Source: Polyporus tsugae (Eukaryota > Basidiomycota > Agaricomycetes > Polyporales > Polyporaceae). Taken from it: a stretch of DNA of 64,000 nt. The stretch lies in contig JAHRBS010000002.1 in NCBI GenBank assembly GCA_024305745.1, forward strand, positions 372,001-436,000, in the 5' to 3' direction. Positions 36,401-47,184 of this stretch are shown piece after piece. The translations under genes were made by a program, and so were the position numbers. Position 1 is the first letter of the stretch. The number at the start of each line of letters is the position of its first letter. The notes beneath the pieces were generated by a model, which saw only the letters and a program-made list of their open reading frames with translations, was not told the DNA's origin and made no database searches.

Positions 36401-39400
36401 AAGTCGATGCGTTGAATGTCGTCTCAACAACCTTGAAAGAAGGATCATGGATGCCAAATGAACGTGCAGCACCGTAGAGCGAGATCTTGGTGGGGCGAGA
36501 ACCGTTGGTCTCGACGATAACCTTCTGACCACGGCGGGGAGCGAAGAGGCGGCGGAGGGGGTTGTCGACATATGCTGTACCTTGGATGATAGTAGCCGAC
36601 GTGAGGAGAGCGCGGACCCAGCTGAGCTCAGGACCGGCGATAGTGTCAAGCCAGGCAGAGGTCTCCGGGAGCGTCTCGCCGAGGATGTAGGTCGCGGTGT
36701 TGCCAGAGACGGTGGGAGCAACGGTAGAACGGATGGAACGAGGGGCAGGGGAGAGATACTCGATCGTTGGGATCTTCGACTTATCGCCATTGTAGAGGCG
36801 GTTGACGAGCCTCTCGATGAGGAGCGAAGTGATGTTGCCTAGGAGCTCCTTGATGGGCTCGTCCTTCACCTTGGAGTGCTTGACAGCGACAGGTCCTTGG
36901 AGAATGCAGACACGTTGCGGGTCCTGGTCGAAGACGGCATCGATGTCCTCGGCTGCCCAAAGCGAGTCCTAGAGTGAATTCCATCAATGCCTGTCGAATA
37001 CATGTAGCCTATGAGACGAACCTTCTTGAACCAGACTTCGAAGTTCGCATCGAGCACGGGAATGAAAGGCGCTGGTTTCTGGCCAGGGCGCTGGGAGATG
37101 GCGAGGAAGTAAGCCTTGTCTTCCGCAGCGATGATCTGCTCGGTCGCGGCCGGGTACTCCTTGAAGAACTTCTCGATGAATTCAGTCGGCTTGTCGAGAG
37201 CGGAGAAGGACTGGAGAATCGAAGATTTCTGCCCGTTGTTGAGGCCAGCGAAGCGCTCCTCGACGCGACGAAGCCAGTCGCCGGTAAGGTTGCGCAAAGA
37301 CACGTCGATCCAGCGCTCCTGGTGAGAGACGTACATCAGACGGACCATACGGAGAACCACCTCCTCGTAAGTCATGTCTGCGATGTCCTCGACAACCGAG
37401 CCGTCCTTCTTCCAGCCGAACCAAGGCTTAGCGAAGTCGCGGTTGAGCTTGCTGATGATCTCCGCACGGCGCTCAGTGAGCCAAGCAACGCGCTTCTCCT
37501 TCGGCAGCTTGAAGACGGAGTCATCAAACTCCTTCCAGAGCTTGACAGCACGAGTTGCGATCTTGTGGATAGGCTCTCCGAGCTCTGAACGGACCGTAAG
37601 AATACCACCAGTCTCCTTGGCGTAGGTACCCTCCCATCGCGCGTCGTCGACGCCAGGCGCAGCAACAATGAGATCCTTGACGGAAGAGCTGGTGTGCGCC
37701 TCCTTCGCGACCATGGCACGACTAGCGAAGAGGAAGCCGTCGAATGGCATGGGCTGGAGACCGTACATCTCAACGGACCAGTCACCAGTGAGGTAAGGCC
37801 AGAGGTCGTCGGCACCGCCGAAGCCGGAGCCACCAACCAAGATGAGGTTGGCGTGCTGACGGATCGAACCGTAGGTCGAGAGAATCGGCTGGTGGAAGTC
37901 CTCGCAAGAGTGGTGACCTCCAGCACGGCCACCCGTCCACTGCATGACAATCGGGAAGTCTGGGTTGGCGGCAGCGATATTGACAACCTGACGAATGCCA
38001 TCAACGGAGCCGGGTTTGAAGGAGACGTGCTTGATACCGGCGTTGCGGAGAGCATCGATGATCTCGGCGGCCTTCTCCGTGCTGGGGATACCAGCAGCGA
38101 CACAAAAGCCCTCAACGGGCAGACCTTCACGCCGCATCTCCTGCCAGAGCGGTAATTGGAAACCGAATTGGCGAGGGTTAATGTAGAGCGAGTTGAGAGT
38201 GATGCCAACGCCAGCAGGGATCTTGGCTTGGATCTCAGCGACCTTCGATCGCAGAGCGGCAGCGTTGTAGTGGCCACCACCAGCGAGCTCAATGTGGTAT
38301 CCGGCGTCGAGAACGGCGCTGACGAAACCGGCCTTCACAGTCGTGGGAGTCATACCTGCGACCATGATGGGGGGCTTGCCGAGCAGGCGGGAGAAAGGAG
38401 TGTCGATATGGATAGTGCCATCGCTACAAGTAGTCTTCAATATACGCCTCCGTCGTATTTCAGGACCACTTACCTCGTCTTAACGAGACTGGGAGAGAAC
38501 TTCTTGGTCCACCATTGCTCGGTCTTGATGTTCTGAGCATCGAAAACCTCGGCAGGACCCTTCGCTTTGTCACCAGCAACAACCACGCGAACGCCGCGGC
38601 CCTCCAGGTTGCGGGCCGTGAGCGGACCGATGCCGCTGAGACCACCAGGACCGAAATCAATGGCGTGCGTCGCAGTTTCGGGGAAGTTGGTTGCCTTGGA
38701 CCAGTGAATTGGTTTCGTGAAGATCTGGTCGCACAAGGAGCGCGTCAGAGAGCCGGACAGCGAGCGCAGGTCGGAGCCTGTTGTGTAATTGTCAGCAGGG
38801 CGGTAAGGAGGAGACAAGTCACCACTCGCCATCCTCGGTATGGTATACCGGAATTCCGAGCTCCTCCGTCGTCCACAACTCCTTGTTCTCGAGATCCTCC
38901 ATGACCTCGTCGGTGACGTTCTCAAGGTACTTGCTGTGGTATGGGACACCGACCACAAGGAAGCGGACGGAAAAGACGGGCTTGCGCTGCGAGAAGGGGG
39001 TCTTGCTTTGGTCGAGCCCGCTGGGGGCGCGGATCTTCCGGAGGCTAGTGACGAGACCATAAAGTGCACGCGGTGGGCCGGTGATAACAAATGCCTTCGG
39101 GCCATTGTTAAGGGACACACCAATCTTCGAGTTGTCGGGGAGGTGCTTGTTCGTCTTCGTGATGTGACCCTCGACTTCCCTGAGAGAGAGACCGGTGATT
39201 GACAGCATGGGACTGGGAGCACCCTCACCGCCATCGACCGAGTCCTGCACGATGCTGGGCTCGAGGGCGAGGACGGGGAACGCCTGTTGGCCGCGGAGGC
39301 TGGCGTAGAAGGACCACTTGAGCGCATTCGCGGCATTCTGCTGGAACGAGTCGAAGGACGTTGACGTGGCTACGACCAGCGCGGAAACAAGGCCTTGCGA

Positions 39401-40541
39401 GTGGCCGGTCGCGCCTTGAAGGCGGGAGCGGAGGTCACCGGGCGTGAGTTGCGACACGCGGCATACAATCAAGTATTGCGTAAGCTGGGTGAGGGCAATA
39501 AGGGGGAACGACACGGGAATGGAGGCAAGGTAGGCGATTGGTGGCCGTGGAGATGCGCCGGTGAGCCATGAGATAACATCGAGACCATGAGTGTAGACAG
39601 TCTCCTCGTCGGATTCTTCAACGAGGGGAGTTAGAACTTGACGAGTGATGGTAGACAGGAAGTCGGAAACGTAGGGCTTGTAGATGTCATGAAGCGTCTG
39701 TAACTCGTCGAAGTACACCTCGTTGGTCCCTTGGCCGCCGAACAGCGCGTAGATGGACGCGTCTCCACGGGTAGCCGCTGAAAGAAGGGCGGTGGAGGGC
39801 GCGCGAGGGATATCGGATACGTTCTTTGCCTCGAGCGCGGCGAGGGCTTGGAAGTAGGAGGCGAGGACCGTCTTGCGGACCTCCGTGTCGAACACGGCGA
39901 CGACCACGTGAATGTCTTGGCTACTGAGGTAGGACGCGGTAAAGCGTTTCAGTGACTTGAGGAGAACGGAGGTGCGCGCCGCCTCAGACTGCGCGTCCTC
40001 GTCTAGTTTTCCAGCAGTGAAGCCCAGGAAGCGAGAGAAGAGCTCTACACTCGCTTCAGTCGCATTTTCGAGCTCGACGGTCGTGTCTCTTGCGTCGTTT
40101 GTGGTCTGAACGTGCGTGAACTCATCTCTAAGAACTTCTGCGGCTGTCCACTCGTCCGCCTGGGTGGAGACCGGAATAGAGATCTGGCAATGCAGGGAAT
40201 AGGGTTAGCAACGTTTCAGGACATGTCTGTATGAACTATCGGTGGCTGTATGCGCGCATATAGTAACGTACGGCAGCGGGGCGGGGATCTTTTGGACACC
40301 GACACGCATTGCGGTATTACGTACGTGACGCGATGTGGACGCGACTTCACGCGTCTGGCGCGTGTCCGCGCAAGCCTCCGAACCCTCTGTCTTCATCCGA
40401 TCCTCACGATTTCCCAAGTCCCATCCATCCCGCTCGCACTCCGACCGAGATGAAGCGAATAGTACTCACTCTAATGGACCCGGATTGTATTAGGAGCGGG
40501 CGAGTCGTGATGCCCTTGCCGGAACCAGAGGATGCAGACAT
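27496..40541 (-). CDS. fas: fungal type I fatty acid synthase, beta and alpha fused in one gene
   Basis: Makes C16/C18 acyl-CoA from acetyl- and malonyl-CoA in the cytosol. Twenty-one exons join to 11,754 bases, or 3,917 residues. Order: N-terminus [16 protein letters not shown]; acetyltransferase (GATGHSQG, Ser near 287); enoyl reductase (GGRAGGHHS, near 744); dehydratase (PGTITHGM, near 1602); malonyl/palmitoyl transferase ([12 protein letters not shown], near 1829). It continues without break into the alpha part: [15 protein letters not shown] near 2087; carrier protein with LVGGKS near 2246; ketoreductase (GVGKGSIG, near 2727); ketosynthase with Cys 3342 in ACATALQS plus [10 protein letters not shown] and LCGHSKGG; C-terminal phosphopantetheinyl transferase ([18 protein letters not shown]) ending FAQASS. 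Introns are 50-58 bases except the first (40184-40469, 286). The intron at 38778-38829 has a GC donor. Only one carrier domain is present. Confidence 0.97.
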
Positions 40542-41684
40542 TGTGGGGAGGAACTAATCGTCGTCGGCGTGAGGGGGGAAATTGGAGGAAGAGGCGACGA
40601 GAGGGCGGGGAGGGGTACGACCCAAACGGAAGGGTGGTGCAGAAAAGCTACGCTAGACCGTGCAACTTGATTTTTATACAAGCTTCCCCAAACGCCCCGA
40701 GCGATGCCTGCACCCCAACGATTCCCACTGCCAGAGAACGCGCACTCAAAAATTCCCGATCAGGCATCCAGGTCCCCGCTGTGACGAAGACGGAGATAGA
40801 CGCCTGTCCGATCTCTATGGTTCCGCCTTTCCGGGCTCCCCAAACACATTCCGCCCACTCCTTCCTCGACCTCATACGCTCCTGGGCTTGCGGGATTGGC
40901 CAAGGGTAAGAGACAGACCTGAATGGGTGATAACGACCTCGTCCCTGCCCCCACATGCGGACGCTGCGTGGCTACTCGCTTCGCGCCAGGCCGCTCCCTC
41001 ATGCCCACTTCCTCATCTTTGACGCACTTCGGCGATCGCCTCAACATCGTTCAGATCGGCCAATGTCTGTCACCCTTACGTGACTTCGAATTCCGGGAGA
41101 GCTGGCTGAGGTATTCGGCTTCCAATTCCTCCCCAACGGATTTCGTCTGTTTGTAGGTCAGAAGCCACATCCACTGTACGTGTTCCTCAAAATTTAGAAT
41201 GGGGTTTGTCGACCCCAAGCCTATGGTCGCCAATATTGCCAGGCCACCCACGGTTCGCCTAGCTCAACGTGGTTATCAAGGACGTAAAGGTCCTCTAAAG
41301 TTACTCTACAAAGCAGGGGAGCGACATGTACACGCTTGATCGCGAACCGCCAATGGTCCTAAACGATGCTTATCGATTCCTCGTGTCGACATTTGTCGTT
41401 CTTCGACACAAACGTAACGCAAGTCACTAACAACGTTCGCCCGTCCGATTCGGTGAAGAGGGTTATCGTTGATTGCATCGTACGCCATGTGCTCTACAGT
41501 AAAGGGTGGGATCGGTAAGATTAGTCCGAAACTAAGGTAAGGTCTACCCATGTCAGTATGAGTAAAACATGGACAAACTTAAGGTGGGGGTTGCTTCTAT
41601 ATGTCGCGTGTCGGTGGAACGACACCATTAGATGTGTGTATCATACTGTGTAATCACTAGTCTCTGTCTATCCATCTAGGTCAT
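40542..41684. other. intergenic region with FAS promoter and RUS-gene 3' end
   Basis: Both neighbours are on the minus strand. The left portion must hold the FAS promoter and 5' UTR; the right portion should hold the 3' UTR of the RUS/DUF647 gene. Frames of up to 125 codons at 40532-41047 overlap on both strands and show no conserved motif. No further feature was seen. Confidence 0.5.
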
Positions 41685-43473
41685 CTATGTTGTCCACGTA
41701 ACGCGGTGCCCATGGTCCGCGAAGCAGAACTCATCAGTCCTCCACCCACGCGCTCGCAATGCGCGCTGGAAATCGGGGAACTCCTCTTTGACCTGTACGC
41801 GAGTCTCAGATAGGGCCTGGCGTAATGGCGGGTTGGGCCACTCCGCGCCCCTCGAGAGTACGCTACGCACGAGCGCAGCATGCAGAATCGCTGCCAGCAT
41901 ATCATCGTTTGTCGCGTTCGGATGGAAGAAAACCGAGACGAGCTGGCCTCGTGGTGAATCACAAGGGAGGAGCAGGTAGCGGTCGTCCTGAACAGATGAC
42001 CACGGGCTTGTATGAGCTTCGCGATCCCATCGAATACACCGTAGGTGCATCGTGTTAAGAACACTCACCTGGAACACCTGCGAGCAGACCTCCCATGTGG
42101 ATCGATCCACGTCCGAGCCCGAGATTAACACGTCTCCCACCCGCGGGGCCAGCGTGAGCCAGCGATCGCTCTTGGTCTTGTAGAACTCGCCAAAAAGGCC
42201 CGTGGCGCCCTTCTTGTCCAGGTCGGTCTGAGAGTCGACCTCGCCGTCTGTCACGTAAGTCTTTGCGAGGTGACTAATCCTAGGCAGGGTGAGCAGCTCG
42301 AACGTCGCGACTCGCATCATATACGCCGTCATGGTAAGGTGAAGGGGGGCGGCCAAGAAGAATATGGAGTAAAGGTACGCAGGTGCGTGTGAGAAGGCCA
42401 GCAAGCTTATGCCGGCGGCATATCCACCGAGCTGGGCTACAGACGCCTGTGACTCGTCTTTCGCCGCGACGTCACCGTCATTCCCTTGCATAGAGAAGTA
42501 ACGGATGAACTTGATGTGCGTCGTGAACCAGATCTACAGGAACATATCAATAACACGCCTACGCTCAAGGAAATGGAATACGCACGGCGTTGCCCACAAG
42601 TCTGAATATGTTCCCACCCGCTGCATGATGGCGTGAGCGTCTCACTTCACAATGTCCCCCAGTCTCATTCCCCACTCACCGGCACAAAGCAAAAAGTTCA
42701 TCGGCGATGGGGATATCAACACAGTTGCGATTTGCAACCCGCTCCCCAAACATCCAATTGCCTCCCCGAACAGCGTGAGGGTCTTCGGGTGACTGTCAAA
42801 ATATGGGGAAAAGCGGCGGATGAAGAACAGCTTCGCAACCTCTCCCGCGCCATCCTTGATGATCCACTGCACGGCGACCGCTCCGAAGACGCTGCCCTCC
42901 GCGGACACGCCGACGGCCGTGAGCAGTGCCTGGTTGCACAGGGCGGAAGTGATAGTGGCCATTGTGGTCTCCAGGGCTTGCAATATGTGGAACGGCGCGT
43001 AGCTGCAAAGGGACGCACGCCCGTCACGCACCGACACCAAGCAGACAAGACAAAGTAAACGCTGCTCACGAATCATGCACCGAGTGCGGGTAGTTTGTCG
43101 GGAGGAACATCTGGCGAAACCACGCCGATATTCGACCCTTCACCGAATTCGTCCCCGCGACTGCCACCTTGCCTTCCGTCCCCACCGCCGCCGCCGACGC
43201 GACATCCCTCCACTCCTTCTCGATGCCCGAGCCACTGTCCGACCAGGAGACATGGCACTCCCGTCCTCCGACTCGTTCGACGGCGAATGGACGCGCCTCC
43301 GGCGCGTTTTCGTATTCTTCGGAGAAGGTCCCTGCGACGGAGGATTCTTGCCTGCGATGGTCACGCGGAGGCTGCTTACTTGACAGCGGACGGGTGAAGA
43401 CTGGGACAGGTCGGGGTGCGAGACCGTGCCTACGGAGGCGCGGCAAAGCCTGCCTACATATTCGAGCATGCAT
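41685..43473 (-). CDS. RUS (root UVB sensitive) / DUF647 family protein
   Basis: Exons 43070-43473, 42680-43002, 42586-42620, 42069-42533 and 41685-41987 join to 1,530 bases, or 509 residues. The core matches the DUF647/RUS family: FLPTNYPHSVHDSYAPFH leads in, then LCNQALLTAVGVSAEG, VQWIIKDGAGEVAKLFF, a Gly-rich hydrophobic segment, GDVAAKDESQASVAQLGG and LSHLAKTY-like downstream residues. In plants RUS proteins act in plastids in UV-B and vitamin B6-linked signalling; the fungal role is not established. The first 40 residues are rich in Arg with no acidic residue (RICRQALPRLRRHG), which suggests mitochondrial import. Several hydrophobic stretches suggest membrane association. The last intron (41988-42068, 81 bases) is divisible by three and free of stops, so retention would add 27 residues. 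Confidence 0.88.
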
Positions 43474-44789
43474 TATGCACTAGAAATTGTCCCGTCAGCG
43501 AAAGTCGAACAATTTCTGTCAGAGTCTCCACGACTCGTTGAAAGTGAGCTAAGTACTCACCACGAGCTCGTGATGTTGGCCGGTGCGATAGCTCTAAGGG
43601 GTTGCCCAAGTGTAGAAAACAAGTTTCAGATTCAGAAAGGCATCGTTCCTCCAGAAGTGAACGTCGAGCAGTCTAGTCTAGACAGGAGGTGGTCGGTGGG
43701 CAGTAGTGGTCTAAGTCGAGGATTACCAAGTCCGAAGCGCGCAACTACTAATGGAAGCTACGGCGCCTCATGCAACATCATGCATCATGGGCGCCTCTGT
43801 TGCCTTCCTGGTCACCGACTCGACTGCAACACACCCAGCCTGTTGCACCGATCTCAACCGTTTCCTAGGTTCGACACAAACCCTCCCCTGAACGTCTACG
43901 TTGACACGTGGCAGGTCTTGGTATGAGACTAACCCCTTTCCATCTACTGAACGATAGTCAATTGACGGTATGACACACGGTCTTCTTCTCTGTGATATTT
44001 CCGAGAGTAGAGGCATCTATCTGTACGCTTTTCCCTAGTACTATCTCCCCCACTGATGTGAAGATCGACTCGAGACAGGTACTAGCACCTTGCAATCTCG
44101 CACTCAGGCTGGTTCCCGAAGAAGTAAGACCTCATGTTACACTTGCAGCTGGCGCTCGGGTATGCTTTCGATACCTCCACCTCCTGTACTCCCCAGTTCC
44201 TTCAAGCCGTCTACTTCCACTTCACGAACCCTGTCCCCGAAACGCGGATAAGAGTGGATTGGATAGGTATGTGATCTCGCCATGACTCTCAAGCGCTGAT
44301 TCGTTCTCGACAGCAATCTGCCTCTGGATTCTACTTTTCTAGCTAACCCACGTTTCATCATCTACCGGCTGGAATCGATCTATTCAAGTGCGGGCCATGC
44401 GCACCGTTTACACTTACAACGCTCAACCTACGATCAACTGTTCCGAGTGATTCTACCCCCTTAGTAGCTTGCTCGCTCTGTTCTCCGTTAGTCCACTCGG
44501 TCTTATCCGCCACTGGCTCGCCCACCCGTATCAACGTCAGCTTACTCACTCTTATTTTTATTCATCAGCCCTTCTTTCCGCCTACACTACAAGTCCAGCG
44601 CTCTTTCCATTCCCAGTCATCATTTTTCCTGGCGGTGATGGTCCGACGCTCACTCGACGGCCATCTACTTGGTACTGCTTTATTGTCGGGTTTGCACAAC
44701 TCAACGGCCGGCCACCCCCCCTTTTAATAACCACCCCCTCGTGATTTTATCTTTCATTCCTCCCACTTTCCACTCTTGCAACACCTCAC
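43474..44789. other. divergent intergenic region, RUS gene and DUF6699-like gene
   Basis: The left edge contains the RUS-gene promoter. The right edge, about 44450-44789, is rich in pyrimidines and TC tracts, as is common upstream of fungal start codons. Short frames occur on both strands without conserved features. Nothing else is recognised. Confidence 0.45.
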
Positions 44790-45764
44790 ATGCCAATTTA
44801 CGCCTCACTCTACGACTGCACGACCTGCACTCCCGTACATCCTCCTGTGCGCACCTACCACCACCGGGGTAGATGGCCACCGCCTGAACCAAAGCCAGTC
44901 CTTCACCGCCCTTCGCACCCGTACTTTCAATTATACCAAACAAATCATGCAAGCGCACGACACGTCCATCGAGGAGAGCGGGGACGTAAAGAAGAGCGCA
45001 ATGGGTCACGGGACTCGAAACGACGTCAGGTTCGCTTCGTAGACCGACCCATCATCATCGAGCTACCAAACTATCCACCACGCGATACTTCTTTCACTCC
45101 AGCACCATCTCGAGTTGCCCCCCAATCGCGTTCCCACTCTCGTAATCCAGCTGTGACACGCCCGCCACCGCCCCCGCCGCCCAACCCACACCCGACCACC
45201 GCCACAGGCCGGACACCGTCTGCACCTGCCCATGGCCAGTCTCGCCACCATCGTTCCTCTGCTACTACTTCTCTCCATGACCTTCTCACGTCCTTCCCGT
45301 CCGGTTTATGGGATATGAGACGCAACGCGAGACCGACTTACAATTCCCGATATGAACCGCGCTACTCAGAGCCCGTCTTTCCCCATGACACCCGGAAGCG
45401 ATCGATCAAGCTCTACTTCATTCCGTGCGGCCGCACCGAATTCTCTTGGATCACAAAAGTTAAGGCGGACTGCAGGAACCGTCTGACCGTGAACGACGTG
45501 CTGGACGCGATCAGCACCGAGCTGTTCAGGCGCTCGGCGTGCAGGGACCTGTACGAGGGCCATCCGTGCTACTCAAAAGTACGCGGTGCGCATCGGATCC
45601 GGACACGACGCGGGTACACCAAAAAGCCACATTACGACGACGCGATCCGGAACGTCGACTTGTACCATGTCGATCGTGGACAGGTCCTGTACTTCAAGGG
45701 GCTGTGTCCAGAGAGGCTGCGCGATGGAGAAGTCGTGTACCTGGTCAAGTTCAGCTACGCGTGA
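44790..45764 (+). CDS. intronless protein with a DUF6699-like C-terminal domain
   Basis: Single open frame of 324 residues. The N-terminal half is low-complexity: Pro/His/Tyr-rich at first, then basic (GRKEERNGSRDSKRRQVRF), then a Pro-rich run near residues 125-135. The C-terminal half, from about residue 175, is compact. It starts GLWDMRRNARP, then has SIKLYFIPCGRTEFSW, LTVNDVLDAISTELFRRSAC, and an ending with VDRGQVLYFKGLCPERLRDGEVVYLVKF. The WDMR entry, the cold/stand-alone strand and the LTVxDVLDAI helix resemble the DUF6699 domain, a family of unknown function expanded in Agaricomycetes. No enzyme motif, signal peptide or membrane helix is visible. The gene is isolated, with 1.3 kb free on its left and 3.8 kb on its right. 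Coding status is well supported; the domain name is from memory of the pattern. Confidence 0.7.
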   Translation: MPIYASLYDCTTCTPVHPPVRTYHHRGRWPPPEPKPVLHRPSHPYFQLYQTNHASARHVHRGERGRKEERNGSRDSKRRQVRFVDRPIIIELPNYPPRDTSFTPAPSRVAPQSRSHSRNPAVTRPPPPPPPNPHPTTATGRTPSAPAHGQSRHHRSSATTSLHDLLTSFPSGLWDMRRNARPTYNSRYEPRYSEPVFPHDTRKRSIKLYFIPCGRTEFSWITKVKADCRNRLTVNDVLDAISTELFRRSACRDLYEGHPCYSKVRGAHRIRTRRGYTKKPHYDDAIRNVDLYHVDRGQVLYFKGLCPERLRDGEVVYLVKFSYA

Positions 45765-46031
45765 CGCGGACGAGGTAAGTGACAAGAACGATAAACTACT
45801 TGGTCAGTAGAAACATGCCATTAACATCCGAATGCTAGATTTGGTACTCCCGCGTAATCTGCGCAGAGTGCCATCTCTTCGGTTCGCTTCCTAAGCATGG
45901 TCCTTGACCGCGTTTCTAACGTTCTATATTCCTCGAACCTTCGCAATCTTCGGCCCCTTTCGATGCTGCCGGTACGTCGCCGAAGGCAACTCTCTCTTCC
46001 CACAGCATTTGTCGATTTGCATGTTAGTCTC

Positions 46032-46056
46032 GACAAGTTGCTCGGAGCAACTTGTC
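46032..46056. repeat. 12-bp perfect inverted repeat with 1-base loop
   Basis: GACAAGTTGCTC at 46032-46043 is followed by one G and then its exact reverse complement at 46045-46056. It lies 268 bases downstream of the DUF6699-like stop codon. It could form a cruciform or an RNA hairpin. No function can be assigned. Confidence 0.7.
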
Positions 46057-46610
46057 AAGGATTTGTGCACATGCCCTTCAACGTCTTCCTTATCCCAGTG
46101 ATATTCCATTCGTCTTAGATCTCCTGCTGTACGCTTCTCATGACGTTCACGACCCGAATGAAACATGTTACATGTCAGACGTTCTCATGCGGCTCGGCCG
46201 AGGTGGAAATACCGCTTGGCGGTACTGCAAGTTTTCTGTCTAGAGCCTTGGGGGGGGGGGGGGGGGGCAGTGGTTTGCATTTCGAACCCCCTCCCCTCTC
46301 ACACACACTAGCCCGTTTTGAAAGGATCTCGAATATGCGAGACCTTGATACAGTACCACATAAGTAGTCCCCAAACAGCTTGTCGAAGATCCATTGCTCA
46401 AACAAAGATATAATATTACTTTGAAGTTAACAGGACTAATATTGTGACGTTGGTTTGAGTGGGCCCTGTGATCCGCTCTGTGAACGCTCATATCCCGGTC
46501 AATGCCGTCCCCGAGCGGTGGACGCGGCGTGCGGAGACCGCGTAGGCAAGTTTGACTGAACCTTGTAGAAAGTTACCCCTACACATAACGGTGACGGGTC
46601 CATATTGGCA

Positions 46611-47184
46611 ATTACTATCCCTCCACCGGTGTTGAAAAAGAAAAACTGATGTCCCCCTCTGTCTCGCAATACTTGTCACATCGTTCTATAACTTTGAGGC
46701 ATTGTTTTAAATATGACTGGCTTCATTACCTCAAAGTTTGGTGGGGATTGGTGAAGAAGAGTGGGAGCTATGACAATGCCGCCGTTTCAGGGCCTTCGTA
46801 AGACCAGTTTTGAAAACCCTTTAGCGCCGTCGAGAAAGGTCATCCCTGATAGTTGCTCCCGCCTCACTTACTATCGGGCTCAATAACTAGCATACAAACA
46901 TCCCTGAACGCATACCTCAGAAGAAATATTTACATTCAAAGTAGCGGCTGAGGAGGGATCTTCGCATCAGGTCGGGCGCTAGGTCGCTTAAGGGGTGTAA
47001 TCAAATGCCCTCCTCTCGCCACAACCCCCTCCCTCATATTTCGTCGCGAAAAGTTGATAAAACGGTCAAGGGGAATCGTAGAATCCTGTGGTTGAATTTA
47101 CAGGGCAATCTGTTCAGGGGGGAAGGAGAACTGGGGGTTTTGAAAAATCCTCAGATTTTTCAACACCGGTGGAGGGATAGTAAT
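46611..47184. mobile_element. MITE-like element with 29-bp terminal inverted repeats
   Basis: The 29 bases at 46611-46639 are exactly the reverse complement of 47156-47184. Read as an element with TA target-site copies, it runs from 46615 to 47180 (566 bp), with TA at 46613-46614 and at 47181-47182. Its terminus is CTATCCCTCCACCGG and the repeat arm ends in a run of A. Small size, no coding capacity, TA flanks and a CTnnCCCTCC-like end resemble Stowaway/Tc1-mariner MITEs. An internal hairpin has 10-base arms at 46690-46699 and 46729-46738. No transposase is present in the window, and I saw no second copy. Confidence 0.65.

Noticed and set aside
3852..40541. Lipid gene cluster linking ACBP and FAS
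   Set aside because: The genes are 23 kb apart with five unrelated genes between them, so proximity is probably coincidental.
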